Shown here: positions 15,322 through 25,505 of the stretch, piece after piece | Layout of the letters: every line of letters starts with the position of its first letter | How positions within the stretch are numbered: position 1 is the first letter of the stretch | Notes under the pieces: model-generated | Database searches by the model: none | Told to the model about the DNA's origin: nothing | The model's input: the letters and a program-made list of their open reading frames with translations, nothing else | Assembly (NCBI RefSeq): GCF_014653275.1 | Contig: NZ_BNAL01000020.1 | Coordinates: 1-58,791 of the forward strand | Length of the DNA stretch: 58,791 nt | Reading direction: 5' to 3' | DNA from: Deinococcus piscis | GTDB taxonomy: Bacteria > Deinococcota > Deinococci > Deinococcales > Deinococcaceae | Position numbers and translations under genes: made by a program

Positions 15322-18273
15322 TCAAATCTCCTGCACGGCCCAGTCAAACCCGCTGTCCTGTGTGGGGGCCTTGCCGGTCACGGTGGCATAGGCCGCCCGC
15401 TCTGGCGTGAGGTAGGTTGCGGCCACCCGGTTCACATCGTCCAGGGTCACGGTGAGCAGACGGGCCAGGTACGCTTCCTTGACCTCCACGGTGAAGCCCG
15501 CGTGGTCGCCAAAAAAGCGCATGCGGCCTACGGTATCGGGGCTGGTGAGAGGGTCCAGGGTTTTGCTGGCCCCCAGGACGGCTTCGGTCAGGTGGCTGGA
15601 TTTGATGCGGCCACTACTCAGGAACGCAGGCACGCCCGCAAACACCTCGAAGGTGCGGTCCAGCTGCGGGTCGCGGTAGCTGCTCATGGTCAGTACGCCA
15701 GCGCGGCTGTCCAGGCTGGCTCCGGCTCCGTACGCGCCGCCTTTTTCGCGGATTTCGCCCAGCAGGTACTCGCTGCGGAGCAAGCGGGTCAGCACCAATA
15801 GGGCCGGGCTGTCGGGGTGGGAGAACGGCACCGTTTCCCAGGCCACAGCGTTGAATGATACCGGCGAGTCGGTCACTCTGGCCTGCGGCTGGCGGTCCAG
15901 CAGGGCTGCGCCGGGTTGAGCAGTGTGGCCGCCAGCCGCGAACACCTGCCCCAGACCGGACACATCCAGGTCCACACCGTGTGGGGTGGCGGTCAGTGCC
16001 AGCAGGGCCTCGCCGTGCGGGAGCGCCTGGGTGATTTGGGCGAAGGTGCCCAGCAAGCCGCTCAGGTCGCTGCCCTTGCCTGTCAGGCCCTTGAGGCGCT
16101 CCAGGCTGGTCAGGCCGCTCATGGTTTCTTGCAGGGCTCCGGCGCGGCTCACCTGCGCGGCGGCCAGGCGTTCGGCGTAGGCATTGCCCGCGCTGACCAC
16201 ACTGTTCTTGAGGGCGGCGTAGCGCTGGTCCAGCAGTTGCCGCAGCCGGGCTTCGGTAAAGCGGGGCTCGGCCAGCAGGTCGCGCATCAGCTCGGTGAGG
16301 GCGGCACCGTTGCGCTCTAGCGCCTTGCCACTCAGGGTCAGCGACAGGCGCACATGTTCCAGGCTGTCTGGGGCGTGGCCCACGCCGATACTTGCGCCGA
16401 TACCACCCGTGACCGCCTCGGTGCGGCGGGCCAGTGCCAGATAGTCGCGCTCGCCCGCGCCCGATTGCGTGAGTGCTCCAGCGTATAGCCCCAGGGCTTC
16501 GACCTGAGCCGCACTCAGCTCTGGCAGCCGCGTTTGCACATCCAGGTAGGTCAGGCCGCCGGTGGGCTGCGGAATTCGGCCCAGCAGCGCCGCGCCGGTG
16601 CGTTCCTCCGCGTAGTCCGGGCGCGGCAGCTGCCGGGTCACGTCGTCCAGCCCCAGCGAGGGCAGCACCGTGCTGTCGGGCTCCTGCGCCTGCCACTGCG
16701 CCAGCGCGGCGCTGTCGGCCAGGATGCGCTCACGGCCAGCGTCGTCCAGTGCGGCCCCCATCTGCGCCACCTGCTCGGCTTCGTCGGCTTCAGTTTTGGC
16801 AGCCAACTCTGGGTCGGGGGTCAGGGTGAGTGTCACACGGTGGGGGCTGTCCAGCAGCTCACGCAGCATCGGCTCGAACACCGGCCCGGCTTTCAGGTCG
16901 GCGCGCAGCCGCTCCAGCTCGGGCTCCAGCCTGAGGGCGTTGGCGGGATGACCGCCATTCATCCAGGGCCCCACCAGGCCGAACATCACCCCCAGGCCAT
17001 AAGGAAAGCCAGCGTTGCTCACCTCCCGGCTCCCCAGCTCGAACCCGTGCAGGCTGCTTTCAATCAGCTCCTGGTCCAGGCCCTCCTCGGCAATCTGGCG
17101 CAGGGTGTCCAGCACCAGAGCTTCTACAGCGTCCGTCTGCTCCAGCGGCAGTCCCTTGAGGCCAGCGGCGAAGGCGCCCTCGCGGTACGAATCGCGGTAG
17201 CCGCCCACGTCGGCCAGCGCAGTGCCCAGGCCCGAATCAATCAGGGGCTGGGTGAGCGGCGCGGCGGAGTTGCCCAGCAGGACATCGCTCAGCACGCTCC
17301 AGCGCAGGTTCTCGCGGGGGTCGGCGCTGTAGCCCAGCTTCCAGCCCACCACCACCTGCGAGCCGCGTTCCAGGTCGCTGCCCGCGTAGGCCACTTCCTC
17401 GCGGCGCGGGGCGCTGAAGGCAGGCTGGTCGGGCACGCTCACGTCCAGCTCCTGCGCGCTGAACCGCGACATCACTTCACGTTCAATCACGTCCAGCACT
17501 TCTTCCAGCGCCACATTCCCGTAGGAATAAAAGTAGGCGTTGGAGGGGTGATAGTGCGCCGCGTGAAAAGCCTTCATGCCTTCGTAGCTGAGGCTGGGAA
17601 TGTCGGCGGGTGTGCCGCCGGAGTTGTTGGCGTAGGTCAGGTCTGGATACAGCGCTTTCCCGAACGCCCGGTACAGCACGCTGCCGGGGGTGGCCATCGC
17701 GCCTTTCATTTCGTTGTAGACCACGCCGCCCAGTTTCAGCGGGCTGGTGGGGTCGTCCGGGGTTTCAAATTCCAGCCGCCAGCCGTCTTGGAGAAAGCTC
17801 TCGCGGCGCAGCAGCGGGAAAAAGGTGGCGTCCAGATACACCGACAGCAGGTTGAAAAAATCGGCGCGGTTGCGAGTGGAAAAGGGATAGGTGGTCCAAT
17901 CGGCGGCGGTCATGGCGTTCATGAAGGTGCTCAGGGACCGGGGAATCATGGTGAAAAAGGGGTCGGCCACCGGGTATTTCTGCGACCCCATCAGCACGTT
18001 GTGTTCCAGGATGTGGGCCACGCCGCTGCTGTCCTGCGGCACGGTGGGAAAAGTCACGCCAAAGGCGAGGTTGTCGTCTTCGCGCTGAACGTGGGCGTGT
18101 CGTGCGCCGTTCTCGTGGCGCAGCAGCACCAGCGTGCCCTGCATTTCGGGCAGGTCATGGACTTCTTCAACGTGGTAGCGCCCCACCTGTGAGCCTGCGG
18201 CGGGCAGTGGAGGAAGGACCGGGGCCTGAAGGTCAGCCGTCTTGTGCGGAGCTGTTGTGTGAGAGGTGGTCAT
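15322..18273 (-). CDS. M16C (PreP-type) zinc metallopeptidase
   Basis: A large single-chain pitrilysin-family protease of 983 residues, the length of presequence peptidase (PreP) and unlike the short two-subunit M16B enzymes. The inverted zinc motif HILEH spans His87-Glu90-His91, and the distal zinc-ligand region NEMKGAMATPGSVLYR follows. Family members cut unstructured peptides in an enclosed chamber. There is no signal peptide, so it is probably cytoplasmic. TATCAT (18282-18287) is 8 nt before the ATG, suggesting a leaderless transcript. Confidence 0.9.
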   Translation of the reverse strand: MTTSHTTAPHKTADLQAPVLPPLPAAGSQVGRYHVEEVHDLPEMQGTLVLLRHENGARHAHVQREDDNLAFGVTFPTVPQDSSGVAHILEHNVLMGSQKYPVADPFFTMIPRSLSTFMNAMTAADWTTYPFSTRNRADFFNLLSVYLDATFFPLLRRESFLQDGWRLEFETPDDPTSPLKLGGVVYNEMKGAMATPGSVLYRAFGKALYPDLTYANNSGGTPADIPSLSYEGMKAFHAAHYHPSNAYFYSYGNVALEEVLDVIEREVMSRFSAQELDVSVPDQPAFSAPRREEVAYAGSDLERGSQVVVGWKLGYSADPRENLRWSVLSDVLLGNSAAPLTQPLIDSGLGTALADVGGYRDSYREGAFAAGLKGLPLEQTDAVEALVLDTLRQIAEEGLDQELIESSLHGFELGSREVSNAGFPYGLGVMFGLVGPWMNGGHPANALRLEPELERLRADLKAGPVFEPMLRELLDSPHRVTLTLTPDPELAAKTEADEAEQVAQMGAALDDAGRERILADSAALAQWQAQEPDSTVLPSLGLDDVTRQLPRPDYAEERTGAALLGRIPQPTGGLTYLDVQTRLPELSAAQVEALGLYAGALTQSGAGERDYLALARRTEAVTGGIGASIGVGHAPDSLEHVRLSLTLSGKALERNGAALTELMRDLLAEPRFTEARLRQLLDQRYAALKNSVVSAGNAYAERLAAAQVSRAGALQETMSGLTSLERLKGLTGKGSDLSGLLGTFAQITQALPHGEALLALTATPHGVDLDVSGLGQVFAAGGHTAQPGAALLDRQPQARVTDSPVSFNAVAWETVPFSHPDSPALLVLTRLLRSEYLLGEIREKGGAYGAGASLDSRAGVLTMSSYRDPQLDRTFEVFAGVPAFLSSGRIKSSHLTEAVLGASKTLDPLTSPDTVGRMRFFGDHAGFTVEVKEAYLARLLTVTLDDVNRVAATYLTPERAAYATVTGKAPTQDSGFDWAVQEI

Positions 18274-18339
18274 ATCCCGGCATGATAGGGGAGGGGTGAG
18301 CGGGTAAAAGTGGGAGATGTGGCGGCTGAAGCGGCGTGG

Positions 18340-18810
18340 CTAGTGCCTGACCTCTACTTCTATCTCTGGTGCGGCAAACTCTGGGGGCAGGTCCAGAGCC
18401 AAGCTGTAGACGCCCGTAGGCACGCCGCGCACGCTGTACCAGAAGCGGTGCTGGACGGTTTGCCCAGGCTCCAGCTGAAGCACCAGCGCATCCGTTTGAC
18501 AGCCACCCGACCTCGGCTCTGGCATGGGCCTAACCTGTTCGCCAGTCTGGACGTTTTGTAGCGGCGCGGTGTTCAGGCCGCACTCTCTGTCCTCTGTTGG
18601 CATGGGATGCGTGACTGTCGGCCCGCCCGCGTTGGTCAGGGTCACGTCTACAGAAAGGTGTGGCCCGCTCACCCAGCGCGGATGTGAAACCTGCACCGTA
18701 TATGGGCCTTGCGTGTGCCTATAGCCTGTGCGCTCAAGTGAGGCGGTGCAGCTCGTCAGCAACGAGGCGGCGGCCAGGGCAACGGCCAAGGCGGGGCGGG
18801 TCAGGGGCAT
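18340..18810 (-). CDS. Small lipoprotein, unknown function
   Basis: The 156 residues start with a lipoprotein signal: hydrophobic stretch to residue 20 and lipobox LLTSC with Cys21 as the lipidation site. The rest is a beta-rich domain with an extracellular immunoglobulin-like look, including two further cysteines. I recognise no family. TAGCCT lies 6 nt before the ATG. The gene diverges from pyrF, and the 64-base gap contains a leaderless-type promoter for each direction. Confidence 0.75.
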   Translation of the reverse strand: MPLTRPALAVALAAASLLTSCTASLERTGYRHTQGPYTVQVSHPRWVSGPHLSVDVTLTNAGGPTVTHPMPTEDRECGLNTAPLQNVQTGEQVRPMPEPRSGGCQTDALVLQLEPGQTVQHRFWYSVRGVPTGVYSLALDLPPEFAAPEIEVEVRH

Positions 18811-18874
18811 GCCCGCAGGCTAGTGGGCGAGGGTTAAAGCCGTCTGACAGCGCAGGGCTTTACACTTGTCCCCG

Positions 18875-19696
18875 ATGACTCTGCCTTTTGCCCAAGCTGT
18901 CACCGAACGCACCCGCACGCTGAATACCCGCCTGTGCGTGGGACTCGACCCGCGCCTGGGCGAGTACCGCGACCCTGCACACCTGCGGCAGCACACGCTG
19001 GAGGTGCTGGAAGCCACCGCACCTTACGCCGCCGCCGTCAAGCCGCAGCTGGCCTTTTACGAGGCGCTGGGCCTGACCGGCATGCAGATTCTGGAAGAGG
19101 TCTGCGCAGCGGCCCGCACCCTGGGCCTGCCGGTGATTCTGGACGCCAAGCGGGGCGACATCGGTTCTACTGCTGAAGCCTACGCGCAGGGCTGGCTCAC
19201 GGGGCGGCACGCGGGCGCAGCGCTGACGGTCAATCCGTTTTTGGGCTTCCAGACGCTGCAACCCTTCGTGCAAGCAGCGCGGGAGAATGGCGGCGGCGTA
19301 TTCGTGCTGGTCAAGACCTCTAACCCTGACCAGGCTGATTTGCAGGGTGAGGGACGGAGTGGCGCGAGCGTCAGCGAACGGGTGGCTGCCGAAGTGGCCC
19401 GCCTCGGTGCTGAGGAAGAAGGCGAATACGCCAGCGTGGGCGCAGTGGTGGGGGCGACCCACCCGGACGATCTGCCGCACTTCCGTGCCCTGATGCCGCG
19501 TGCGCTACTGCTGCTGCCGGGGCTAGGCGCACAGGGGGCCAAAGCCAGTGACCTGGCGGGCGCATTCCATGCAGGCGGCACGGGTGCCCTGGTCAGCGCC
19601 AGCCGGGGCGTACAGTACGCGGCAGGTCTGGATGTGGCGGCGGCGCGGGCAGCGGCCCAGACGTTCCGGGACGAGCTGAACAGCGTCATGCCTTGA
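18875..19696 (+). CDS. pyrF: Orotidine 5'-phosphate decarboxylase
   Basis: Final step of UMP synthesis, OMP to UMP plus CO2. It has 273 residues from ATG 18875. This is the type 2 form, longer than the E. coli enzyme. Catalytic motif DAKRGD gives Asp90, Lys92 and Asp95; later [11 protein letters not shown] and SASRGVQYA bind the phosphate. TACACT (18861-18866) lies 8 nt upstream and overlaps an in-frame TTG at 18866, so the ATG is preferred. pyrD is in the same window at 57 kb, but the two genes are not linked as an operon. Confidence 0.95.
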   Translation: MTLPFAQAVTERTRTLNTRLCVGLDPRLGEYRDPAHLRQHTLEVLEATAPYAAAVKPQLAFYEALGLTGMQILEEVCAAARTLGLPVILDAKRGDIGSTAEAYAQGWLTGRHAGAALTVNPFLGFQTLQPFVQAARENGGGVFVLVKTSNPDQADLQGEGRSGASVSERVAAEVARLGAEEEGEYASVGAVVGATHPDDLPHFRALMPRALLLLPGLGAQGAKASDLAGAFHAGGTGALVSASRGVQYAAGLDVAAARAAAQTFRDELNSVMP

Positions 19697-19730
19697 GGGG
19701 AAGAGAGCGCAGAGCGTAAGGCAAAAAGAA

Positions 19731-19778
19731 GAAGGCAGAAGGTGTGCAGAGATGTGCTTCTGCGGGCCTTCTGCCTTC
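19731..19778. terminator. Terminator between pyrF and hslO
   Basis: A perfect 12-bp stem, GAAGGCAGAAGG (19731-19742) with CCTTCTGCCTTC (19767-19778), between convergent genes. A related purine-rich GAAGGCAGAA element appears in the terminator near 41.4 kb. Confidence 0.7.
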
Positions 19779-19801
19779 CGCTGCTCTAGGGTTCTACTGC
19801 T

Positions 19802-20746
19802 CTATGCCTGAGCGGGGTTTTCGCCCAACTCCAGTTCCAGTCCAGCAATCTCTTCGGGCTGAAAGAAGTATTTCTCGTTGCACCAGTGGCAGACCACTTC
19901 TTGTCCGCCTTCGTCCTGCATGTCGCGGCGCTCGGCTTCGTCGAAGAACATCAGACTGCTGGCGGCCCGCTCACGCGAGCAGCGGCACCGGAATTCCCAC
20001 GGCTCGGCGTCTTCGCTGATCTGTGGCTCCAGGCCTTCCAGAGCGCGCTGCACGGTGCCCAGCAAGCCCACTTCCCGCATGGAAGTGGTCAGCAGGCCGA
20101 TGCTGGCGATGTTCTTTTCCAGCTGTGACAGTGTCTCGTCGCTCACACCTGGCATGGCCTGAATCAGCAGGCCGCCGCTGATGGCTACGCGCCCGCCTTC
20201 TTCGTACACGCCCAGCAGGAGGGCATTGGGAATCTGTTCGCTGCGGCCCAGGTAGGTGCTGATGTCCTCGGCAATTTCACCGCTGACCAGCTCCACACTG
20301 CCGGTCCAGGGTTCGGCATTTTCCAGCAGGCGGGTCACCGCCAGCTCACCGTCTTTGCCGACCACGCCGCTCACGTCTAGCTTGCCGTCGCTTTCGCGGG
20401 GGGGCAGGTCCGCGCCGGGGTCATGGACATACCCGCGTACGGTGCCGGGATGGTACGTACCGCCCACCTCGCCGCCAGCGGTGCCCTCAGCCACCACCCA
20501 GCCGATAGGGCCGCCGCCCTGAATACGCAGGGCCACGCGGCTGCCCGTGTTCTTGCCCAGCACCACGGCCAGCAGCCCAGCTCCTATCAGGCTGCGGCCC
20601 AGTGCGGCGGTGGCCGTTTTGCTGAGGTTATGGCGTAACCGGGCTTCTTCCACGATTTGCGTGCCGTCCATGGCGACCACGCGCAGGGTGCCCTGGGCGG
20701 CGATACCGCGCAGGAGATAAGACTGTGTATAGGCAAAATCGGTCAT
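19802..20746 (-). CDS. hslO: Hsp33 redox-regulated chaperone
   Basis: Cytoplasmic holdase activated by oxidation, protecting proteins during peroxide or hypochlorite stress. It has 314 residues. The C-terminal redox switch has zinc ligands Cys254, Cys256, Cys286 and Cys289 (CxC and CxxC); oxidation releases zinc and unfolds the linker. TAAGCT lies 6 nt before the ATG, so it is probably leaderless. A 6-2-6 palindrome, AGGCAC-AC-GTGCCT at 20819-20832, lies about 70 nt upstream and could be regulatory. Confidence 0.93.
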   Translation of the reverse strand: MTDFAYTQSYLLRGIAAQGTLRVVAMDGTQIVEEARLRHNLSKTATAALGRSLIGAGLLAVVLGKNTGSRVALRIQGGGPIGWVVAEGTAGGEVGGTYHPGTVRGYVHDPGADLPPRESDGKLDVSGVVGKDGELAVTRLLENAEPWTGSVELVSGEIAEDISTYLGRSEQIPNALLLGVYEEGGRVAISGGLLIQAMPGVSDETLSQLEKNIASIGLLTTSMREVGLLGTVQRALEGLEPQISEDAEPWEFRCRCSRERAASSLMFFDEAERRDMQDEGGQEVVCHWCNEKYFFQPEEIAGLELELGENPAQA

Positions 20747-21205
20747 TGTCCCAGCTTAGGCCAAGTGGCCTAAAAGTAATGGTGCAGCTACAGGCAGTTG
20801 CGCCGGGAGACTGTCCACAGGCACACGTGCCTCGGTGCTCAGGGGTGGCTGACTTTGCAGCATAAAAAAGCGCTCATGCCTCACTCGGTGTCCGGCGCTT
20901 CTTCACGGTATCGAAAAAAAAGTCACCTAAATCTAAACATTTGAACATGTAATAGCCCTAAGATATTTCAAAAGTTTAATATAACCACTTGAAAAGCAGT
21001 TTTCAGCGGACGGGTTCAATCTGGAAATTATTCACCTTGTTTCTACTTTATGCAAAAGTCGCTGCGGCTCTCTATACAAAGTGAGCAAATCATGTAGAAT
21101 TTGCTTCCGGTTAGATCTATCAACCCTGCGCCTGCTGCCACTCGGCGGGCAGGCGTGCTGCGTGCTGCTGCGAGAAGTTCTGGCAAGCCGCCCAAGGAGA
21201 CATGC
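20747..21205. other. Long intergenic region with AT-rich core
   Basis: 459 bases without a gene, separating divergent hslO and the first solute-binding protein. The 20,900-21,100 stretch is strikingly AT-rich against the high-GC surroundings. It contains a run of eight A, several TATA-like hexamers on both strands (for example TAGAAT at 21095-21100), and a minus-strand terminator-like hairpin at 20868-20900. Confidence 0.5.
20868..20900 (-). terminator. Orphan minus-strand terminator-like hairpin
   Basis: Read on the minus strand, AAGCGC (20895-20900) pairs with GCGCTT (20868-20873), followed immediately by T residues. It lies upstream of hslO, so it terminates no annotated gene. It suggests a short minus-strand RNA begun in the AT-rich region, or a block on read-through into hslO. 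Confidence 0.35.
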
Positions 21206-23014
21206 ATGAAGAGAATTTTTGCCCTGACCACCCTGGCTCTGGCCCTGGCCGCCTGTGACACCAAGACCACCACCACCGAGACCACCTCGGGCGTGACGAC
21301 CACCTCTGAAACCACCGCTTCCGGCGCGGCGGCTCCTGCTTCCGGCGCAGCCACCGTGTCGGCAGCTGGCAAGAGCGACACCCTGGTGATTCAGCGCTCC
21401 AGCGACATTCCCACCACCGACCCCGGCACCTCCTACGACACCGCCAGCGGCGAAGTGCTGGAGAACGTGTACGAGACCCTGGTGACCTACAAGGGCAACT
21501 CCACCACTGAACTCGAAGGCGTGCTGGCAACGGAGTGGAAAGCCAACGACGCGGGCACCCAGTACAGCTTCACGCTGCGCCCCGACGTGAAGTTCCACAG
21601 TGGCAACCCCATGACCTGCGCTGACGCTGAGTACACCTTCCAGCGCAACCTGGTCACCAACACTGCCGACTCCGGCAACTGGTTCATGGCTGAGTCGCTC
21701 CTAGGCACCGGCGCCAACGCCAACGACGACAAGAACGTCACCTGGGACAAGATTGACGCTGCGGTGCAGTGCGACGGCGAAACCCTCGTGTTCAATCTGC
21801 CCAAGGCTGACCCTGCGTTCCTCGCCAAGCTGGCTTACACGGGTCAGGCCATCGTGGACTCCAAGCACGCCAAGGAAATCGGTGAGTGGGACGGCACGGG
21901 TGACACTATGATGAAGCACGTGGGCGTGGACCTGACTGGTAGCCCCCTCGCCAAAGATCCCAGCGGCACCGGCCCCTACCAGATTGTCAGCAACGACTCG
22001 ACGGGCGTGACCCTCAAAGCCTTTGACGGCTACTGGGGCGGCGCTCCTGCCATCAAGAACGTGGTGCTGAGCATCGTGCCTGAGCAGTCCAGCCGTATTC
22101 AGGCCTTCTTGAACGGTGACGCTGACCTGATCGAATCGGGTGGCCGCGAAGTGGTCGAAACCCAGCTGGCTGGTCAGCCTGGCGTGCTCACCGTTGATAA
22201 CCTCGAAAACCTGGGCACCTTTGGCTTCACCATGAACCAGGACCTGGAAGGCAGCCCCAACCTGGGCAGCGGCAAATGGGGAGACGGGATTCCTGCCAAC
22301 TTCTTCCAGGACGCCAACATGCGCAAGTGCTTCGCTGCGGCCTTTGACTATCAGTCCTACATCGACCAGGTCCAGATGGGCAAGGGCGAGCAGCTGAACA
22401 CCATGCTGCCCAAGTCCTTCCTGGGCTATGACGCCAGCCTGCCGCTGGCCCAGTACGACATGGCCGCTGCCGAAGAAGCCTGTAAAGCAGCCCACGGCGG
22501 ACAAGCCTGGGAAAACGGCTTCACCCTGAACGCCGCTTACCGCGAAGGCAGCAAGACCATGCAGACGGCCCTGGAAATCCTCAAGATGAACATGGAGGGC
22601 ATGAACCCTAAGTTCAAAATGAACATCCAGCCGCTGCAGTGGAGCGAAGTGATCAGCAAAGCTGACGAGCAGCCGATGATCTACGTGGGCTGGTCGCCCG
22701 ACTACGGTGACCCCGACAACTTTATTCACACCTTCTACCACTCCGACGGCTACTACAACAGCCGCGCTGGCTTCAAAGAGCCGGAGCTGGACAAGCTGAT
22801 TGATCAGGCCCGCACCAGCACCGACGAGGCGCAGCGTAAGGCTCTGTACAGCCAGATTGCGAAGATGGCCGCTGAGAAGAACCTGTACCTCCAGCTGCCT
22901 ACCGGCATTGACGTGGCTGCTGTACACGACAACCTCAAGGGCGCTACCGCTGAAGGCTACAACGCTATGAATAGCGGCCTGTGGCTGTGGAAGAACCTGA
23001 GCAAGACCCAATAA
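21206..23014 (+). CDS. ABC solute-binding lipoprotein, family 5 (first copy)
   Basis: Extracytoplasmic substrate receptor of the peptide/nickel/opine ABC importer family. The 602 residues start with lipobox ALAAC, Cys17 lipidated, followed by a Thr/Ser/Ala-rich flexible linker to about residue 60. The SBP_bac_5 domain contains the family TRP-type start ([10 protein letters not shown]) and [21 protein letters not shown] lies 5 nt before ATG 21206; the longer open frame from 21101 is rejected. No permease or ATPase gene is nearby. It is highly similar to the next gene. Confidence 0.9.
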   Translation: MKRIFALTTLALALAACDTKTTTTETTSGVTTTSETTASGAAAPASGAATVSAAGKSDTLVIQRSSDIPTTDPGTSYDTASGEVLENVYETLVTYKGNSTTELEGVLATEWKANDAGTQYSFTLRPDVKFHSGNPMTCADAEYTFQRNLVTNTADSGNWFMAESLLGTGANANDDKNVTWDKIDAAVQCDGETLVFNLPKADPAFLAKLAYTGQAIVDSKHAKEIGEWDGTGDTMMKHVGVDLTGSPLAKDPSGTGPYQIVSNDSTGVTLKAFDGYWGGAPAIKNVVLSIVPEQSSRIQAFLNGDADLIESGGREVVETQLAGQPGVLTVDNLENLGTFGFTMNQDLEGSPNLGSGKWGDGIPANFFQDANMRKCFAAAFDYQSYIDQVQMGKGEQLNTMLPKSFLGYDASLPLAQYDMAAAEEACKAAHGGQAWENGFTLNAAYREGSKTMQTALEILKMNMEGMNPKFKMNIQPLQWSEVISKADEQPMIYVGWSPDYGDPDNFIHTFYHSDGYYNSRAGFKEPELDKLIDQARTSTDEAQRKALYSQIAKMAAEKNLYLQLPTGIDVAAVHDNLKGATAEGYNAMNSGLWLWKNLSKTQ

Positions 23015-23074
23015 ACCTGAGAAGAACCTAAGCTGCATGGCTGCTCTACTGAGCCCGCCGTATGAGCCGCACCC

Positions 23075-23104
23075 AAGCCCCTGGCCCCGCGCTGGGGGCT
23101 TTTG
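23075..23104 (+). terminator. Terminator after first solute-binding protein
   Basis: Arms 23075-23081 (AAGCCCC) and 23095-23101 (GGGGCTT) with a 13-nt loop, followed by T residues. The two paralogues are therefore likely transcribed separately. Confidence 0.75.
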
Positions 23105-23527
23105 CGTGCGTCCGGGAGTGTGATCCATCAGGCGCACGGGTCGCCTCTTGCTGGTGTACGGCTGACTGAATAGTGGTCTGCATAAATTACAGCACGGGGT
23201 CTATCCCTCTATCGGCGAGACAGAAAGGGCACTCCTTTTCCGTATGACAACTCGGGGCGAGCCCGCTTGCTGATCATGCACGCCTAGGGAGCAAAACGAG
23301 TTACAGGACACTGGCAAACTTCGTCATGATTGTGTATTGTTACTCATCAGCTACTTCATCTCATCTAGGCAGTGATCTGGAGTATGGGAATTTGTCCCGC
23401 CCAGACGAATTTTTGAACCTTTGGTTCAGAGACTGCTCAATGAGAAGCTGGCTCATTCTTGGAAGGCCCGGAGTGCCCAAAACTGCTACCAGCCTTCCTA
23501 ATTCCCCCCACAGGAGTACAAGTACAC
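23105..23527 (+). other. Leader region of second solute-binding protein
   Basis: No gene is seen. A weak promoter candidate is CTGGCA (23311-23316) with TATTGT (23335-23340), 18 bases apart, implying a leader of about 185 nt. A short palindrome GAACC-TTT-GGTTC lies near 23415-23427. An 85-codon open frame across this stretch lacks coding features. Confidence 0.35.
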
Positions 23528-25375
23528 ATGAAGAAATCTGCCATCCTGCTGACCACCCTGACCCTGATGCTGGCCGCCTGTGACACCAAAACCACCACCA
23601 CCCAGAGCACTTCGGGCACCACCAGCACCGAGACGGCTTCTGCTGCGAGCACCAGCGGCACTGACGCTTCGGCCACCACGACCACCGCTTCGGGTACGAC
23701 GGGCTCCGCTGTGGGTGGGGCCAGCAAGACCGGCAAGGACACCATGGTGATCCAGACTTCTTCGGATGTGCCTGCTATGGACCCCGGTACTTCCTATGAC
23801 ACCTCTAGTGGTGAGCTGCTGGAGAACATGTACGAGACGCTGGTGACCTACAAGGGAACCTCTATTGATGAGTTTGAGGGCTTGCTGGCCACCGAGTGGG
23901 AAGAAGTGGACGGCGGCAAGAGCTACCGCTTCACGCTGCGTCCTGATGTGAAGTTCCATAGTGGCAACCCCTTTACCTGCGCCGACGCCGAGTACACCTT
24001 CCAGCGCAACCTGGTGACCAACGGAGCTGAGTCGGGCAACTGGTTCCTGGCCGAGTCGCTGCTGGGCACCGGTGCCAATGCCAACGACGACAAAAACATC
24101 ACCTGGGCACAGATTGACGGTGCTGTGCAGTGCGACGGCGAAACCCTGGTATTCAACCTGCCCAAGGTGGACCCGGCCTTCGTGTCCAAGCTGGCCTACA
24201 CCGGTCAGGCTATCGTGGACTCCAAGCACGCCAAGGAAATCGGTGAGTGGGACGGCACCGAAGCCACTTGGAAGGATGCTGTGGGCGCTGACCTGGCCCA
24301 GAGCGCCCTGGCCAAGGACCCCAGCGGCACTGGCCCTTACGAGATGGTGAGTGCTGACGCCAGCACCATGACCTTCAAGGCCTTTGAAGGCTACTGGGGC
24401 GGCGCTGCGCCTATCAAGAATGTGGTTCGCCAGCTGGTCCCCGAAGAGGCCAGCCGCGTGCAGGCTTTCCTGAATGGTGACGCTGACCGCGTGGAGTTTC
24501 CCAGCCGTGAAGTGATTGATACCCAGGTGAAGGGCAAGCCTGGTGTGGTGGTTGAAGAGGGGCTGTCTAACCTGGGTGCCTATGCCTTCCTGATGAATAT
24601 GAATCTGGAAGGTAGTACCAACCTGGGCAGCGGCAAGTGGGGCGATGGTGTGCCGGTCAATTTCTTCCAAGATGCCAACATGCGCAAATGCTTCGTGAAT
24701 GCCTTCAACTACGACCAGTACATTGAGCAAGTGCAGCTGGGCTACGGCAAGAAGCGCAACTTTATGCTGCCCCCTGAGTTCATGGGCTATGACGAGAGCA
24801 TCGCTCCCGCCAACTACGATATGGCTGCTGCTGAAGAAGCCTGCAAAGCAGCTCACGGTGGTGCGGCCTGGGAGAACGGCTTCACGGTGAACGCCGCTTA
24901 CCGTGAAGGCAGCAAGTCCATGCAGACGGCCATGGAAATCCTGAAGCAAAACATTGAGCAGCTGAACCCCAAGTTCAAGATGAATCTGGTGCCTAAGCAG
25001 TGGAGCGAAATCATTGACCAGAAGAACAAAGAAGTGATGGTGTACGGCGGCTGGGCACCCGACTACGCCGACCCGGACAACTTCATCCACACCATGTACC
25101 ACTCTGAGGGCTACTACGCTCCCCGCAGCGGAATCAATGATCCTGAAATTGATAAGTGGATTGACGAAGCCCGCAGCACCACCGACGTGGAGAAGCGTAA
25201 GGCTATCTACAAGCAGATTGCCCAGAAGGGGATGGACCAGTCCTACTTCATCATCCTGCCAGTGGCAGAAAATCAGAACGTGTACCGCGAGAACCTGCAG
25301 GGCAAGACCAAAGCCACCGAGAATGCCATGCTCGCTGGCGGCTGGCTCTGGAAGGACCTCAGCAAGACTCAGTAA
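23528..25375 (+). CDS. ABC solute-binding lipoprotein, family 5 (second copy)
   Basis: The 615 residues have lipobox MLAAC (Cys18) and an even longer Ser/Thr/Ala linker to about residue 70. The same SBP_bac_5 domain follows. Long stretches match the first copy (for example [13 protein letters not shown] and the C-terminal KDLSKTQ/KNLSKTQ), so the pair is a tandem duplication. Differences concentrate in the linker and in scattered binding-domain positions, so ligands may differ. The start ATG 23528 has AGGAG about 11 nt upstream, an unusually long spacing. The permease must be encoded elsewhere. Confidence 0.9.
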   Translation: MKKSAILLTTLTLMLAACDTKTTTTQSTSGTTSTETASAASTSGTDASATTTTASGTTGSAVGGASKTGKDTMVIQTSSDVPAMDPGTSYDTSSGELLENMYETLVTYKGTSIDEFEGLLATEWEEVDGGKSYRFTLRPDVKFHSGNPFTCADAEYTFQRNLVTNGAESGNWFLAESLLGTGANANDDKNITWAQIDGAVQCDGETLVFNLPKVDPAFVSKLAYTGQAIVDSKHAKEIGEWDGTEATWKDAVGADLAQSALAKDPSGTGPYEMVSADASTMTFKAFEGYWGGAAPIKNVVRQLVPEEASRVQAFLNGDADRVEFPSREVIDTQVKGKPGVVVEEGLSNLGAYAFLMNMNLEGSTNLGSGKWGDGVPVNFFQDANMRKCFVNAFNYDQYIEQVQLGYGKKRNFMLPPEFMGYDESIAPANYDMAAAEEACKAAHGGAAWENGFTVNAAYREGSKSMQTAMEILKQNIEQLNPKFKMNLVPKQWSEIIDQKNKEVMVYGGWAPDYADPDNFIHTMYHSEGYYAPRSGINDPEIDKWIDEARSTTDVEKRKAIYKQIAQKGMDQSYFIILPVAENQNVYRENLQGKTKATENAMLAGGWLWKDLSKTQ

Positions 25376-25400
25376 GCCTCAGGCCTCTGATGCTCAGAAA

Positions 25401-25426
25401 GTCGCCCCAGGTGGGCGGCTTTTTTT
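25401..25426 (+). terminator. Terminator after second solute-binding protein
   Basis: GTCGCCC (25401-25407) pairs with GGGCGGC (25413-25419) with one G-T pair, followed by seven T residues (25420-25426). Confidence 0.85.
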
Positions 25427-25442
25427 GGTTGTGTGAAGCAGA

Positions 25443-25475
25443 AAAAGGGAGCTGGCATCAGGGCCGCTCCCTTTT
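25443..25475 (-). terminator. Terminator of coproheme decarboxylase gene
   Basis: A perfect 10-bp stem, AAAAGGGAGC (25443-25452) with GCTCCCTTTT (25466-25475). On the minus strand the stem runs into a T-run, so it serves the gene at 25506-26372. Confidence 0.7.
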
Positions 25476-25505
25476 GCATTGCGCTTTCTCTCCTGTGCTC
25501 TGCCC

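Noticed and set aside
15318..15328. GGTTCAAATC, a T-loop-like sequence suggesting a tRNA
   Set aside because: It lies in the 3' end of the M16C protease gene and no acceptor or anticodon stem can be formed around it.
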